A DNA stretch of 25,655 bases from an uncultured Bacilli bacterium. GTDB taxonomy: Bacteria; Bacillota_I; Bacilli_A; RF39; UBA660. Numbering within the stretch: position 1 is the stretch's first letter; the number at the start of each line of letters is the position of its first letter. Below are positions 1 through 7,865 of the stretch, piece after piece. The position numbers were made by a program, and so were the translations under genes. The notes beneath the pieces are model-generated. The model was not told the origin of the DNA and ran no database searches. It saw nothing but the letters and a program-made list of their open reading frames with translations. Where the stretch lies: the NCBI GenBank assembly GCA_947628635.1, contig CANRAX010000002.1, positions 1 through 25,655 of the forward strand. The letters run 5' to 3'.

Positions 1-1022
1 TCTTTTTGATTATGTTTTGTAGCAATAAAATCTATTTCTTTACCATTATTATTTCCAACACTTACATTATATCCTCTAGAAATAAGTTCATTAAAAACAA
101 CATTTTTTAAATAGGCTCCATATTGAGTCTTTTTATTAGTATTTAGAATTTGTCCTAATCCTAAATCAGTTAGATAATATTTATTTTTTCTTGATAATAT
201 CCTTTTACCTCTAATATCATAAGTAGAAATTTTGGACATTAGGAGAGCTTCTTCAGCATAGTCCAAACATTCATAAATTGTTTTAGAAGAAATAGGAATT
301 TTTTCTGTTTCAAAAATATTCATCATATTAGTTGGAGAAAATGTTTGACTTGGATTTGTGACTAAATATTCCATAACTCTCTCAAATAATGTTATGTTTT
401 TTATGGAGTTTCTTTTTACAATATCTTTTAATACTATCGAATTAAAGACATCCTTTAAATAAGTTTGTATTCCTTCTATTGTTGTGAAAGAAAATCTTTG
501 AGGCATACCTCCCCATAATAAGTAATCATTAAAAGTTTCTTCTATTGCACTTCTTTCTTTTAATTTTTTATATTCCACTACTTCTTTAAAACTAAATGGT
601 GTAATTTTAAAGGTTACATATCTTCCAGATAAAAGTGTAGCCAACTCTGAAGATAAAAGTTTAGAATTAGAACCAGTTACAAATATTGAAACATTTAAAG
701 TTGATTTAAAAGAATTAATAGCTTTTTCCCATTCATCAACCATTTGTACTTCATCAAATAGCATAAAATATTTTTCTTTATCTTTAATTTTACCTTTAAT
801 ATACTTATTTAAATCTAAATAATTTTTTATAAAAGAAAAATCCACATCTTCAAAATTAATATAAATAATATGGTTAGCTTCAATATTATTTTCTTTTAAT
901 TCTTCAATTATTTGCAACAACAATGTAGACTTGCCACATCTTCTAATTCCCGTTATGACTTTTATTATATCTACATCATAAAATTCGCGCATTTTAGATA
1001 AATATGCCTCTCTTTTTATCAT
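1..1022 (-). CDS. AAA_14/DUF4143-type ATP-binding protein, C-terminus cut by window edge
   Basis: Partial gene: 340 codons are visible and the frame is open to base 1. The N-terminal P-loop ATPase domain has a Walker A GIRRCGKST (residues 25-33) and a Walker B ending in FDE (D90-E91). A mid-protein LLWGGMP motif and a C-terminal DUF4143 segment with GKEIDFIATK (residues 328-336 region) identify the AAA_14 + DUF4143 family, whose members are usually about 380-430 aa, so a few dozen residues are missing. The cellular role of this family is unsettled; it is abundant and often strain-variable in gut Firmicutes. Start: ATG at 1022-1020 with AGGTG at 1029-1033. A strong promoter lies just upstream. 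A decayed relative of the C-terminal domain sits at 7866-8156. Family call is confident; biological function is not known. Confidence 0.88.
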   Translation of the reverse strand, partial: MIKREAYLSKMREFYDVDIIKVITGIRRCGKSTLLLQIIEELKENNIEANHIIYINFEDVDFSFIKNYLDLNKYIKGKIKDKEKYFMLFDEVQMVDEWEKAINSFKSTLNVSIFVTGSNSKLLSSELATLLSGRYVTFKITPFSFKEVVEYKKLKERSAIEETFNDYLLWGGMPQRFSFTTIEGIQTYLKDVFNSIVLKDIVKRNSIKNITLFERVMEYLVTNPSQTFSPTNMMNIFETEKIPISSKTIYECLDYAEEALLMSKISTYDIRGKRILSRKNKYYLTDLGLGQILNTNKKTQYGAYLKNVVFNELISRGYNVSVGNNNGKEIDFIATKHNQK

Positions 1023-1040
1023 TTCATATCACCTAAATTA

Positions 1041-1069
1041 ATTATATAGTTAAATCATAAAAAAGTCAA
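1041..1069 (-). promoter_or_regulatory. Promoter of the DUF4143 ATPase gene
   Basis: On the minus strand TTGACT (1069-1064) is followed by a 17-nt spacer and a perfect TATAAT (1046-1041). This is the best sigma-A-type promoter in the window, 18 nt upstream of the start codon. Confidence 0.75.
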
Positions 1070-1093
1070 TATATTTTCCTCTAGGAAAATATA
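1070..1093. repeat. Palindrome abutting the -35 box, possible operator
   Basis: Perfect 11-bp inverted repeat, TATATTTTCCT / AGGAAAATATA, separated by 2 nt (CT). Its inner edge touches the -35 hexamer (1064-1069) of the ATPase promoter, where a dimeric regulator would be expected to bind. There is no T-tract after it in the gene's direction, so a terminator is less likely. Confidence 0.45.
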
Positions 1094-1343
1094 ATTAAAT
1101 ATATAGCTTTATATTTTTTTGTAATTATTTAACATTCATAGAAAGGTAAGCATAGTAATACCTTGTTCCATAAATACACGCGCATTTTTATACTTACCTC
1201 CGCGAGTTTCAATATTTATTTTTGGTCGCAATTTGCGACCAAAAAAATTCACTTTCTTCATTCGTTAATTTAAAACGAAATCTTTATGAAAATTTTTTCT
1301 CAACAGTTTCATTAGTTCTTCTCGTTTCTATATCAGCCCTGTT
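1094..1343. other. Gene-free interval with two inverted-repeat structures
   Basis: No convincing gene. It holds a GGTAAG/CTTACC-bounded stretch (1144-1199; 7-bp arms AGGTAAG and CTTACCT), which on the minus strand contains a possible 18-codon ORF (1185-1129) preceded by GGAGG, and a 13-bp-arm palindrome at 1219-1245. The patch is less AT-rich than its surroundings. The stretch between the palindrome and the FtsW-type stop (1246-1343) shows nothing else recognisable. Confidence 0.4.
1219..1245. repeat. Near-perfect 27-nt palindrome
   Basis: Arms of 13 bp (TTTTTGGTCGCAA and TTGCGACCAAAAA) around a single central T. A GC-rich core is flanked 5' by T and 3' by A on both strands, the opposite polarity to an intrinsic terminator (A...T). 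It lies about 100 nt past the stop of the FtsW-type gene. Confidence 0.6.
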
Positions 1344-2426
1344 TCAATTATTTCTAGAAATATTCAAAATAATACCGATACTTGCCATACTTACAAGTAA
1401 ACTACTACCTCCATAGCTAAGAAATGGAAGAGTAACCCCCGTAACTGGTATTAATCCGATAACAACCATTAAATTCATAACAGCTTGAAAAATCATCTGA
1501 AACATCATTCCAAAAGCCAAATATTTGCCAAATTTATCTTTACAATTTAATGCTATTTTTATGCCTCGATAGAGTATTATCCCAAAAAGTCCCACAACAA
1601 TAAAAGCTCCAGCAACACCAAATTCTTCGGCAATAATAGAAAATATAAAATCAGTCTGTGGTTCTGGTAAATAAAAGTGTTTTTGAATAGAATTTAGAAA
1701 CCCTGTTCCCAACAATCCACCTGGTCCAATGGCATAGAGACTCTGAATAATTTGAAAGCCCGTTCCAAGTTCATCGCTCCACGGATTAATAAAGGAAGTA
1801 ATTCTATCCATACGATAAGGAGCAATAATAATTAAAACTACTATACCAATAATACCAACAATTCCCCCAGCAACAAAAAACTTCATACTTACGCCTGCAA
1901 TAAACAATAAAGATATAATAGCCATTACTAAAATAACACCAGTACCTAAATCAGGCTGCAACATAATCAAACCGAAAAAAAGTAAAGTAATTCCCAGAAT
2001 AGGAAAAAGTCCTTTTTTATAACTTTTTAAAAAATTACTACTATTTGTCAAATATTTACTCGTAAAAATAATCAACCCTAATTTAGCTGCTTCACTTGGC
2101 TGTATGCCTAAAGGTCCAATACCAAACCAACTTCTACTGCCGTTTCTGATACTTCCAATACCTGGGATTAAAACTAATACTAATAAAATCAAACAAATTA
2201 GAAGAATTTTTCCCGCGTATTTATAATAAATTTGGTAATTTACCCTTGATACTAAAAACATTAAAAAACAACCAATTAGAAAAAATACTGCTTGATATTT
2301 TAAATAATGAAAAGAGTCCTTAAACTTATAAAGAGCCCAAACACTAGAAGCAGAATATATCATAATTATTCCAAATATAGCTAAAATTACAACTGTAAAA
2401 AGAAGAATTTTATCCATTTTTTTCAT
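1344..2426 (-). CDS. ftsW: FtsW/RodA/SpoVE-type SEDS peptidoglycan glycosyltransferase
   Basis: Integral membrane SEDS protein, about ten hydrophobic segments, 360 aa, the usual family length. SEDS proteins polymerise lipid II glycan strands with a class B PBP at the divisome (FtsW), elongasome (RodA) or spore septum (SpoVE). Visible hallmarks: MIYSASS in the first membrane helix, GPLGIQPSEAAKLG, the extracellular PEPQTDFIFSIIAEEFG with the conserved Asp (D259), and IPVTGVTLPFLSYGGSSLL. FtsW is favoured over RodA because of the N-terminal IYSASS and the C-terminal block, but a SpoVE paralogue cannot be excluded. Start: the in-frame GTG at 2435 is itself part of the Shine-Dalgarno AGGTG (2433-2437), so the ATG at 2426 is chosen. 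Stop is TGA. Monocistronic and divergent from the M18 gene; no FtsW partner PBP is nearby. Confidence 0.92.
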   Translation of the reverse strand: MKKMDKILLFTVVILAIFGIIMIYSASSVWALYKFKDSFHYLKYQAVFFLIGCFLMFLVSRVNYQIYYKYAGKILLICLILLVLVLIPGIGSIRNGSRSWFGIGPLGIQPSEAAKLGLIIFTSKYLTNSSNFLKSYKKGLFPILGITLLFFGLIMLQPDLGTGVILVMAIISLLFIAGVSMKFFVAGGIVGIIGIVVLIIIAPYRMDRITSFINPWSDELGTGFQIIQSLYAIGPGGLLGTGFLNSIQKHFYLPEPQTDFIFSIIAEEFGVAGAFIVVGLFGIILYRGIKIALNCKDKFGKYLAFGMMFQMIFQAVMNLMVVIGLIPVTGVTLPFLSYGGSSLLVSMASIGIILNISRNN

Positions 2427-2432
2427 ATTCTT

Positions 2433-2437
2433 CACCT
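2433..2437 (-). promoter_or_regulatory. Shine-Dalgarno AGGTG deciding the ftsW start
   Basis: AGGTG is 6 nt before ATG 2426. The GTG of a longer reading frame lies inside this site and so is unlikely to be a start. Confidence 0.7.
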
Positions 2438-2578
2438 AATTAAGTATATTAAAAAAGATAAAATAGTATGAGCTAATTAAAATTAAAAATAAATGATTAG
2501 ACATCTTTTTTCTTTGCATTAGAAAATAAGTTTTATATAATAATTTAGTATTTTTCTAATGATAAATACTTAAAAAAA

Positions 2579-2587
2579 TGATATACT
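2579..2587 (+). promoter_or_regulatory. Possible extended -10 for the M18 gene
   Basis: TGA-TATACT fits TGn-TATAAT with one mismatch; there is no good -35. If used, the transcript has a leader of roughly 135 nt, unusually long for this window. Confidence 0.35.
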
Positions 2588-2674
2588 AAATATAGAAAAG
2601 ATGATTAATTAAAAATTAATTGTTTTTCATTTATCTTTAAAAAAGTTTAGACTTAAAAAATAAGAAGAAAGGTT

Positions 2675-2709
2675 CAATCAAATAGATTAAAAATTCTATA
2701 AATTGATTG
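2675..2709 (+). repeat. Imperfect hairpin in the M18 leader
   Basis: Outer arms CAATCAA (2675-2681) and TTGATTG (2703-2709), with a shorter inner ATAGA/TCTAT pairing. It ends just before the AAGGAAAG ribosome-binding site (2713-2720). In such AT-rich DNA it may be chance. Confidence 0.3.
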
Positions 2710-2730
2710 TATAAGGAAAGTTAATTGAAT

Positions 2731-4113
2731 ATGGAAAATGTTTGGAAGAAATATACTAAAGCCGATGAGGAAAAAATAACATCTCTTACTGAAGAGTATA
2801 AGAAATTTTTAAATTTAGGTAAGACAGAAAGAGAATGCTGTGAGGAAATTATTAAGAAAGCTGAAGCTAAAGGTTTTAAAAAATTAGATGATTATCTTTT
2901 AAAAAATATCCCTTTAAAAACTGGTGATAAAATCTATGTTAACAATATGAACAAAGCTATTGCTTTATTTATAATTGGTAAGGATAAGATAACTAATGGT
3001 ATGAATATTTTAGGTGCTCATATTGACTCACCACGCCTTGACTTAAAAGCAACACCTTTATATGAAGAAAGTGAATTGGCTTATTTTGATACACATTATT
3101 ATGGTGGTATAAAGAAATATCAATGGGTAGCACTACCGCTTGCCCTACATGGTGTTATTGTAAAAAAAGATGGAACTAAAGTAACTGTAAAAATAGGTGA
3201 GGAACCTACTGAGCCAGTTTTGGGTATTACTGATTTATTGCCTCATTTAGCTAGCGAACAAATGAAAAAAGAAGCTAGTAAAGTTATTGAAGGGGAAGAC
3301 TTGGATGTTTTAATTGGTAGTAAACCACTAACGATAACAAAGGATAAAGACAAGAATTTAGTTAAAGAAAATATTTTACATATTTTACAAGAAAAATATG
3401 CTATTACAGAAGCTGATTTTTTATCAGCTGAATTAGAAATTGTCCCTGCTGGTGGTGCGCGTGATTTTGGTTTAGATAAATCTATGATAATGGCTTATGG
3501 TCAAGATGATAGAGTTTGTGCTTTTACTTCTCTTGAAGCTTTTCTAAACAGTAAAGTATCTTCTAAAACTTTAAGCTGTATTCTTGTTGATAAAGAAGAA
3601 ATTGGTAGTGTTGGAGCTACGGGAATGTATTCTCAATTTTACAAAAATACTATTACTGAAATATGTATTTTAATGCAAGAAACACTTCCAAATGCCACTA
3701 ATCGTGTTTTACAAAATTCTAAAATGTTATCTAGCGATGTTAATTCGGCTTATGATCCTTTATATGCAAGTGTTTCTGATAAAAGAAGTGCTTCTTATCT
3801 AAATAAAGGCTTAGTCTTCTGTAAATATACTGGTTCAAGAGGTAAAAGTGGTAGTAATGACGCTAATTGCGAGTATCTAGCTTTGCTTCGCAAAATAATG
3901 GATGATAATGATGTTTCTTTCCAAATATCTGAACTTGGTAAAATCGACGCTGGTGGTGGCGGAACAATTGCTTATATTTTAGCTAATGAAAATGTTGAAG
4001 TAGTAGATTGTGGCATTGGTATTTTAAATATGCATGCTCCATGGGAAATATCGGCCAAAGCTGATATCTATGAAGTCTATAAAGGCTACATAGCTTTTCT
4101 AGAAAACGCCTAG
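2731..4113 (+). CDS. M18 family zinc aminopeptidase
   Basis: Cytoplasmic dinuclear-zinc aminopeptidase (peptidase family M18), which trims N-terminal residues, classically acidic or hydrophobic, from peptides; 460 aa, full length. Metal-site motifs are in family order: LGAHIDSPRLDLK (H97, D99), QDDRVCAF (D259/D260), DKEEIGSVGATG (E289/E290), SSDVNSAYDP, and the C-terminal MHAPWE (H435). The N-terminal YKKFLNLGKTERE block is also typical. Start: ATG 2731 is preceded by AAGGAAAG (2713-2720) at a slightly long distance; an in-frame TTG at 2725 has better spacing, so two extra residues are possible. Its last codons form half of an intrinsic terminator. It stands alone between ftsW and the next operon, so context adds nothing about substrate. 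Confidence 0.95.
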   Translation: MENVWKKYTKADEEKITSLTEEYKKFLNLGKTERECCEEIIKKAEAKGFKKLDDYLLKNIPLKTGDKIYVNNMNKAIALFIIGKDKITNGMNILGAHIDSPRLDLKATPLYEESELAYFDTHYYGGIKKYQWVALPLALHGVIVKKDGTKVTVKIGEEPTEPVLGITDLLPHLASEQMKKEASKVIEGEDLDVLIGSKPLTITKDKDKNLVKENILHILQEKYAITEADFLSAELEIVPAGGARDFGLDKSMIMAYGQDDRVCAFTSLEAFLNSKVSSKTLSCILVDKEEIGSVGATGMYSQFYKNTITEICILMQETLPNATNRVLQNSKMLSSDVNSAYDPLYASVSDKRSASYLNKGLVFCKYTGSRGKSGSNDANCEYLALLRKIMDDNDVSFQISELGKIDAGGGGTIAYILANENVEVVDCGIGILNMHAPWEISAKADIYEVYKGYIAFLENA

Positions 4114-4129
4114 AAAAGCTTTTCTTTTT
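4092..4129 (+). terminator. Intrinsic terminator overlapping the M18 stop codon
   Basis: 11-bp stem AGCTTTTCTAG (4092-4102) / CTAGAAAAGCT (4110-4120), 7-nt loop, then TTTCTTTTT. The stop codon TAG (4111-4113) is inside the right arm. Confidence 0.88.
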
Positions 4130-4139
4130 GGCAAAAATG

Positions 4140-4148
4140 TGTTATAAT
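4140..4148 (+). promoter_or_regulatory. Extended -10 promoter for the 4177-7839 operon
   Basis: TGT-TATAAT is a perfect extended -10; the -35 region is only T-rich. It lies directly behind the terminator and 28 nt before the start codon. The same nonamer occurs before lepA. Confidence 0.65.
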
Positions 4149-4176
4149 ATAGGACGCTAAAGAGGGGGAGTAAAAT

Positions 4177-5052
4177 ATGGAGGAAAAATTAAAAAAGGCT
4201 ATTGCCAAATGTAACGATAAAAATAACACAATTTCCTTGTCACAATTAAAAAAAATATATTCCTTTACAAATGAAAATATTAAAGGCTACATAGACTTTT
4301 TTCCTTTAAAAGATAAAAGTCTTTTGACAGTTGGTTCATCTTGTGATGAAGCTATTAATGCTAACTTTAATTCAGCTAGTAACATAACTATTATGGATAC
4401 TTGTCCGTTTACCAAGGAATATTTTTACTTAAAAAAAGCAGCTCTAGAAATTTTTACTCGTCAAGAATTTTTAGATTATTTTTGTTCTTTTAATAATGCC
4501 GGCAATACTTTTAGTTTAGAAAAGTATCAGCAGTTGCAACGTTACTTAGAAACACTTGATAAAGCTTCTTACAACTTTTGGAACGAACTTTACAAACGAT
4601 TTCCTGGTTCATTAATAAAAGATAAACTTTTTCGCCACGATGAAGAAGATAGAGCAACAATTGAAAAAATAAATTTATATCTACAATCTGATGAAGCTTA
4701 TTTAAAAGAAAGAGAAAATATCCGAAATTTTACTCCAACAATCATCTCTAAAAGTATCAATGAACCTCTTTCTCAAAAATTTGATAATATCTTTTTATCT
4801 AATACCTCTATTCATATGCAAACTAAACAGATGGTTGACACTTATCTAGAAAAAATTGCTCACAATTTAAATTATAATGGTAAAATTTTAATAAGATATA
4901 TTTATCATTGTAAAGATGATAAAAAATTAGATATTGAAAAGTTTTTTTACAGTTATTTTGATGATTTAGTTTATGACTTTGACAATGAACTTATTCCTAG
5001 TGTTGATGAAGAAATGTCTGATGGAATTATTACTTATCAAAAGAAAAAATAG
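4177..5052 (+). CDS. DUF3419/BtaA-like putative SAM-dependent transferase
   Basis: 291-aa soluble protein with a Rossmann-type SAM-binding signature: SLLTVGSSCDEAINANF (about residues 48-64; motif I), an acidic motif II TIMDTCPF (D74), then YLKKAALEIFTRQEFLDYF. This order and spacing resemble the DUF3419 family, whose characterised member BtaA moves the 3-amino-3-carboxypropyl group of SAM to diacylglycerol in betaine-lipid synthesis. The BtaB methyltransferase partner is absent here and this protein is shorter than typical BtaA, so the substrate is unknown. Start ATG follows a very strong GAGGGGGAG site. First gene of an operon, only 8 nt before the HI0933-type flavoprotein. Family placement is by recall of motif pattern, hence moderate confidence. 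Confidence 0.6.
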   Translation: MEEKLKKAIAKCNDKNNTISLSQLKKIYSFTNENIKGYIDFFPLKDKSLLTVGSSCDEAINANFNSASNITIMDTCPFTKEYFYLKKAALEIFTRQEFLDYFCSFNNAGNTFSLEKYQQLQRYLETLDKASYNFWNELYKRFPGSLIKDKLFRHDEEDRATIEKINLYLQSDEAYLKERENIRNFTPTIISKSINEPLSQKFDNIFLSNTSIHMQTKQMVDTYLEKIAHNLNYNGKILIRYIYHCKDDKKLDIEKFFYSYFDDLVYDFDNELIPSVDEEMSDGIITYQKKK

Positions 5053-5060
5053 GTGATTAT

Positions 5061-6287
5061 ATGCAAAGAGTTATTATTATTGGTGCTGGTGCCTCTGGTT
5101 TAATGACCGCTTTAAATATTAGTAAAGATTATGAAGTAATTATTTTAGATAAAAATAAATCTATTGCTAAAAAACTACTTCAAACAGGTGCCGGAAAATG
5201 TAATTTTTGGAATGAAGAAATTACTTTAAACAAATATAATACAAATAACCCTCAATTATTAAAAGAAATTATTAATAAAGATAATCAAAAACATGTTTTA
5301 GCTCTTTTTAATGAAATAGGTATTATTCCTAAAATAAAAAATGGCTATTTTTATCCTTCTTCAGAAAATGCCCAAACAATAAAATCAGCTTTTTTAAATA
5401 GCTTAGGAGAAAATGTTACAATAAAAGATGATTTTTTTGTTACGGACATCAAAAAAGAAAATGATAAATTTCTTGTCTTTTCTAAAACAACTAATCTAAC
5501 TTGTGATAAATTAGTTATTGCCACTGGTTCTAATGCTTCATTAAAAGAACCTAGCTTTGTTGCTTATAACTTTTTGCAACAAACTAATCATAATATAAGA
5601 GAGCTTCTTCCTGCCTTAGTAGGTCTAAGAATTAATGATAAAGCTCTTAAAAGTTTAGCTGGTCTAAGAATAGATGTTAATCTTTCTTTATATGAAAATT
5701 CCCAAAAAAAGAAAACAGAAATTGGTCAACTACAACTAACTTCTTATGGTTTAAGTGGAATATGTACTTTTAATATGAGTAGTATAGTTGCAAGAGGCTT
5801 ATACAATAAGAAAAAAGAGTTTATAGAAATAAATTTCTTACCTTTTTTACCTACGACAGATTACTTAGAATTTTTTAATAAAAGAAATATTTTAATGCAT
5901 AAACCAGAAGCTAAAAATTTATTTGAAACCCTTCTTAATTATAAGTTGGTTAATATTTTGTTTACTTTAGAAAAAATACCTTCATCTACTAAATGGGAAG
6001 ATTTATCTATTTCTAAACAAAAGTCATTAATCGAAAGATTTACTAATTATAAAGTTGAAGTTATAGGGACTAATTCTTTACTGGAAGCTCAAACTACAAC
6101 GGGTGGTGTTAGCTTAGAAGATATTAATATTAAAACAATGGCTTCTAAACATTTAAAAAATCTATATATTACTGGTGAAATATTAGATGTTGATGGTTTA
6201 TGTGGAGGCTTTAATTTAGCTTTTGCCTTTATAACAGGCTATCTAGCTGGACAAGCTATAACAGGAGATTTTTATGTTAAGAATTAG
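5061..6287 (+). CDS. HI0933/BaiN-type FAD-dependent oxidoreductase
   Basis: 408 aa, the family's usual length. N-terminal FAD-binding VIIIGAGASGL (GxGxxG, G8-G13), then KKLLQTGAGKCNF (residues 38-49), a variant of the family's TGxGRCN block with Lys in place of Arg, and the C-terminal GEILDVDGLCGGFNLAFAFITG (from G372), the second flavin contact. These are hallmarks of the HI0933-like family (names in use: BaiN, aminoacetone oxidase family), widespread flavoproteins of uncertain substrate. Start ATG with AGGTGAT (5051-5057) overlapping the upstream stop. Its 3' end overlaps the next flavoprotein gene by 14 nt, indicating translational coupling. No transmembrane segment seen; cytoplasmic. Confidence 0.9.
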   Translation: MQRVIIIGAGASGLMTALNISKDYEVIILDKNKSIAKKLLQTGAGKCNFWNEEITLNKYNTNNPQLLKEIINKDNQKHVLALFNEIGIIPKIKNGYFYPSSENAQTIKSAFLNSLGENVTIKDDFFVTDIKKENDKFLVFSKTTNLTCDKLVIATGSNASLKEPSFVAYNFLQQTNHNIRELLPALVGLRINDKALKSLAGLRIDVNLSLYENSQKKKTEIGQLQLTSYGLSGICTFNMSSIVARGLYNKKKEFIEINFLPFLPTTDYLEFFNKRNILMHKPEAKNLFETLLNYKLVNILFTLEKIPSSTKWEDLSISKQKSLIERFTNYKVEVIGTNSLLEAQTTTGGVSLEDINIKTMASKHLKNLYITGEILDVDGLCGGFNLAFAFITGYLAGQAITGDFYVKN

Positions 6288-7839
6288 AGAGGTAAAGTTA
6301 GAAGTTACAAGATTTACTTTAGAAAATCTTCAAAATAAAGTTGAAAAAATCCTTAAGACAAAAGTTTTAAAATTAGATATTATTAAAAAATCACTTGACG
6401 CTAGAAAAAGTAATTTAAGTTATGTTTTTGAAGTTGATGTTTTAGTTCCTAATGAAGAAGCTATTTTAAAGAAAAATTTGTCAAATGTTTGTAAAGCTGA
6501 AAAAAAAGAATATCAATTTCCTAAACTTGGTAATGAAAAATTAAAACATAGGGTAGTTATTGTTGGTAGTGGACCAGCTGGTTTATTTTGTGCCTACTTA
6601 TTAGCGGAAAATGGTTTTAAACCACTTATTATTGAAAGAGGCGAAAAAATAGAACAAAGAATAAAAACAGTGGCGAACTTTTTTACTAATAACATTTTAA
6701 ATGAAGAGTCAAATATTCAATTTGGCGAGGGTGGAGCAGGTACTTTTTCTGATGGAAAACTTAATACTATGATAAAAGATAAACTTTGTCGTGGTAAAAA
6801 AGTCTTTGAAATTTTTGTTGAAAATGGTGCTCCTAAAGAAATTTTATATGAAAATAAACCTCATATTGGTACTGATTTATTAAGAAATGTCATTATAAAT
6901 ATTCGAAAAAAGATTATCTCTATGGGTGGAGAATTTAGTTATAATACTAAGCTAACTAATATAATTGTAAAAGATGAACACTTAATAGGAATAGAAGTAA
7001 ATAATAAAAAAACTATTCCTTGTGAAGTCCTCGTCTTAGCAATCGGTCATTCAGCTCGTGATACTTTTCATATGCTATATCAAAATAATTTGAAAATGCA
7101 ACCTAAAGCGTTTGCGGTTGGGCTTCGTATTGAACATCCACAAGAAATGATTAATTTAAGTCAATATAAGAAAAAAATTAATTTGCCACCTGCTGAATAT
7201 AAATTAACTTATCAAGCCAGCACCCAAAGGAGTATTTATTCTTTTTGTATGTGTCCCGGTGGTTATGTAATAAATGCTTCAAGTGAAAAAGCTTCTCTTG
7301 TAGTAAATGGTATGAGCAATTATAAAAGAGATAGTAAAAATGCTAATAGTGCCTTAATTGTAAATGTTACCCCTGAAGATTTTGGTAATAATCCTCTAGA
7401 TGGAATTGCTTTTCAAAGACAACTAGAACAAAAAGCCTATGAACTAGGAAATGGTTTAATACCTATTCAATTATATAAAGATTATAAAGAAAACAAAGTA
7501 AGTACTAAGTTAGGTAAAGTTGAAGCTCTTACTAAAGGTAATTGGCAGTTTGCTAATTTAAATATGCTTTTTAATGAAGAAATAAATAAAACTATCAAAG
7601 AGGGCATTGAGTATTTTGCTACTAAAATAAAAGGCTTTAACCGTGAAGACGCTTTATTATTTGGTGTTGAAAGTCGTACTTCTTCACCAGTTCGTATCCT
7701 AAGAGATGATAATTTTGAAGCTAGTATAAAAGGTATTTATCCAGCTGGTGAGGGAGCCGGCTATGCTGGTGGGATAACTTCAGCAAGTATCGACGGTATA
7801 AAGTTAGCTGAGATGATTGCTCAAAAATATAAATCCTAA
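6274..7839 (+). CDS. COG2509-type FAD-dependent dehydrogenase
   Basis: 521 aa. An N-terminal domain of about 90 residues precedes the dinucleotide-binding motif VVIVGSGPAGLFCAYLLAE (G98-G103) and IIERG; then comes QFGEGGAGTFSDGKL (residues 149-163), which is diagnostic of the COG2509 'uncharacterised FAD-dependent dehydrogenase' family, followed by VESRTSSPVRILRD and YPAGEGAGYAGGITSASIDG near the C-terminus. No characterised reaction is known to me. The start ATG lies inside the upstream flavoprotein gene, with AGGAGA at 6262-6267, so a 14-nt overlap is real rather than an annotation artefact. The last gene of its operon; the following interval has only a weak hairpin (7841-7868) without a U-tract. 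Confidence 0.9.
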   Translation: MLRIREVKLEVTRFTLENLQNKVEKILKTKVLKLDIIKKSLDARKSNLSYVFEVDVLVPNEEAILKKNLSNVCKAEKKEYQFPKLGNEKLKHRVVIVGSGPAGLFCAYLLAENGFKPLIIERGEKIEQRIKTVANFFTNNILNEESNIQFGEGGAGTFSDGKLNTMIKDKLCRGKKVFEIFVENGAPKEILYENKPHIGTDLLRNVIINIRKKIISMGGEFSYNTKLTNIIVKDEHLIGIEVNNKKTIPCEVLVLAIGHSARDTFHMLYQNNLKMQPKAFAVGLRIEHPQEMINLSQYKKKINLPPAEYKLTYQASTQRSIYSFCMCPGGYVINASSEKASLVVNGMSNYKRDSKNANSALIVNVTPEDFGNNPLDGIAFQRQLEQKAYELGNGLIPIQLYKDYKENKVSTKLGKVEALTKGNWQFANLNMLFNEEINKTIKEGIEYFATKIKGFNREDALLFGVESRTSSPVRILRDDNFEASIKGIYPAGEGAGYAGGITSASIDGIKLAEMIAQKYKS

Positions 7840-7865
7840 AAAATTATTACTCTCAACCGTAATAA

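Larger units (their letters stand above)
2438..2730. other. Divergent AT-rich intergenic region
   Basis: Separates the minus-strand ftsW from the plus-strand M18 gene. It holds a small inverted repeat AGTATTT/AAATACT (2547-2553, 2564-2570), a possible extended -10 (2579-2587) and a leader hairpin (2675-2709). No ORF, RNA gene or known riboswitch consensus was recognised, and no convincing ftsW promoter could be picked. Confidence 0.5.

Noticed and set aside
1219..1245. 27-nt palindrome as the ftsW terminator
   Set aside because: On the minus strand the T-tract precedes and an A-tract follows the stem, the reverse of an intrinsic terminator.
1222..1416. 64-codon plus-strand ORF
   Set aside because: It overlaps the 3' end of the ftsW-type gene antisense, begins inside the 27-nt palindrome, and has no ribosome site or family resemblance.
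2594..2730. M18 leader as a riboswitch or T-box
   Set aside because: No T-box core, purine, SAM or other consensus could be found; only AT-rich imperfect pairing.
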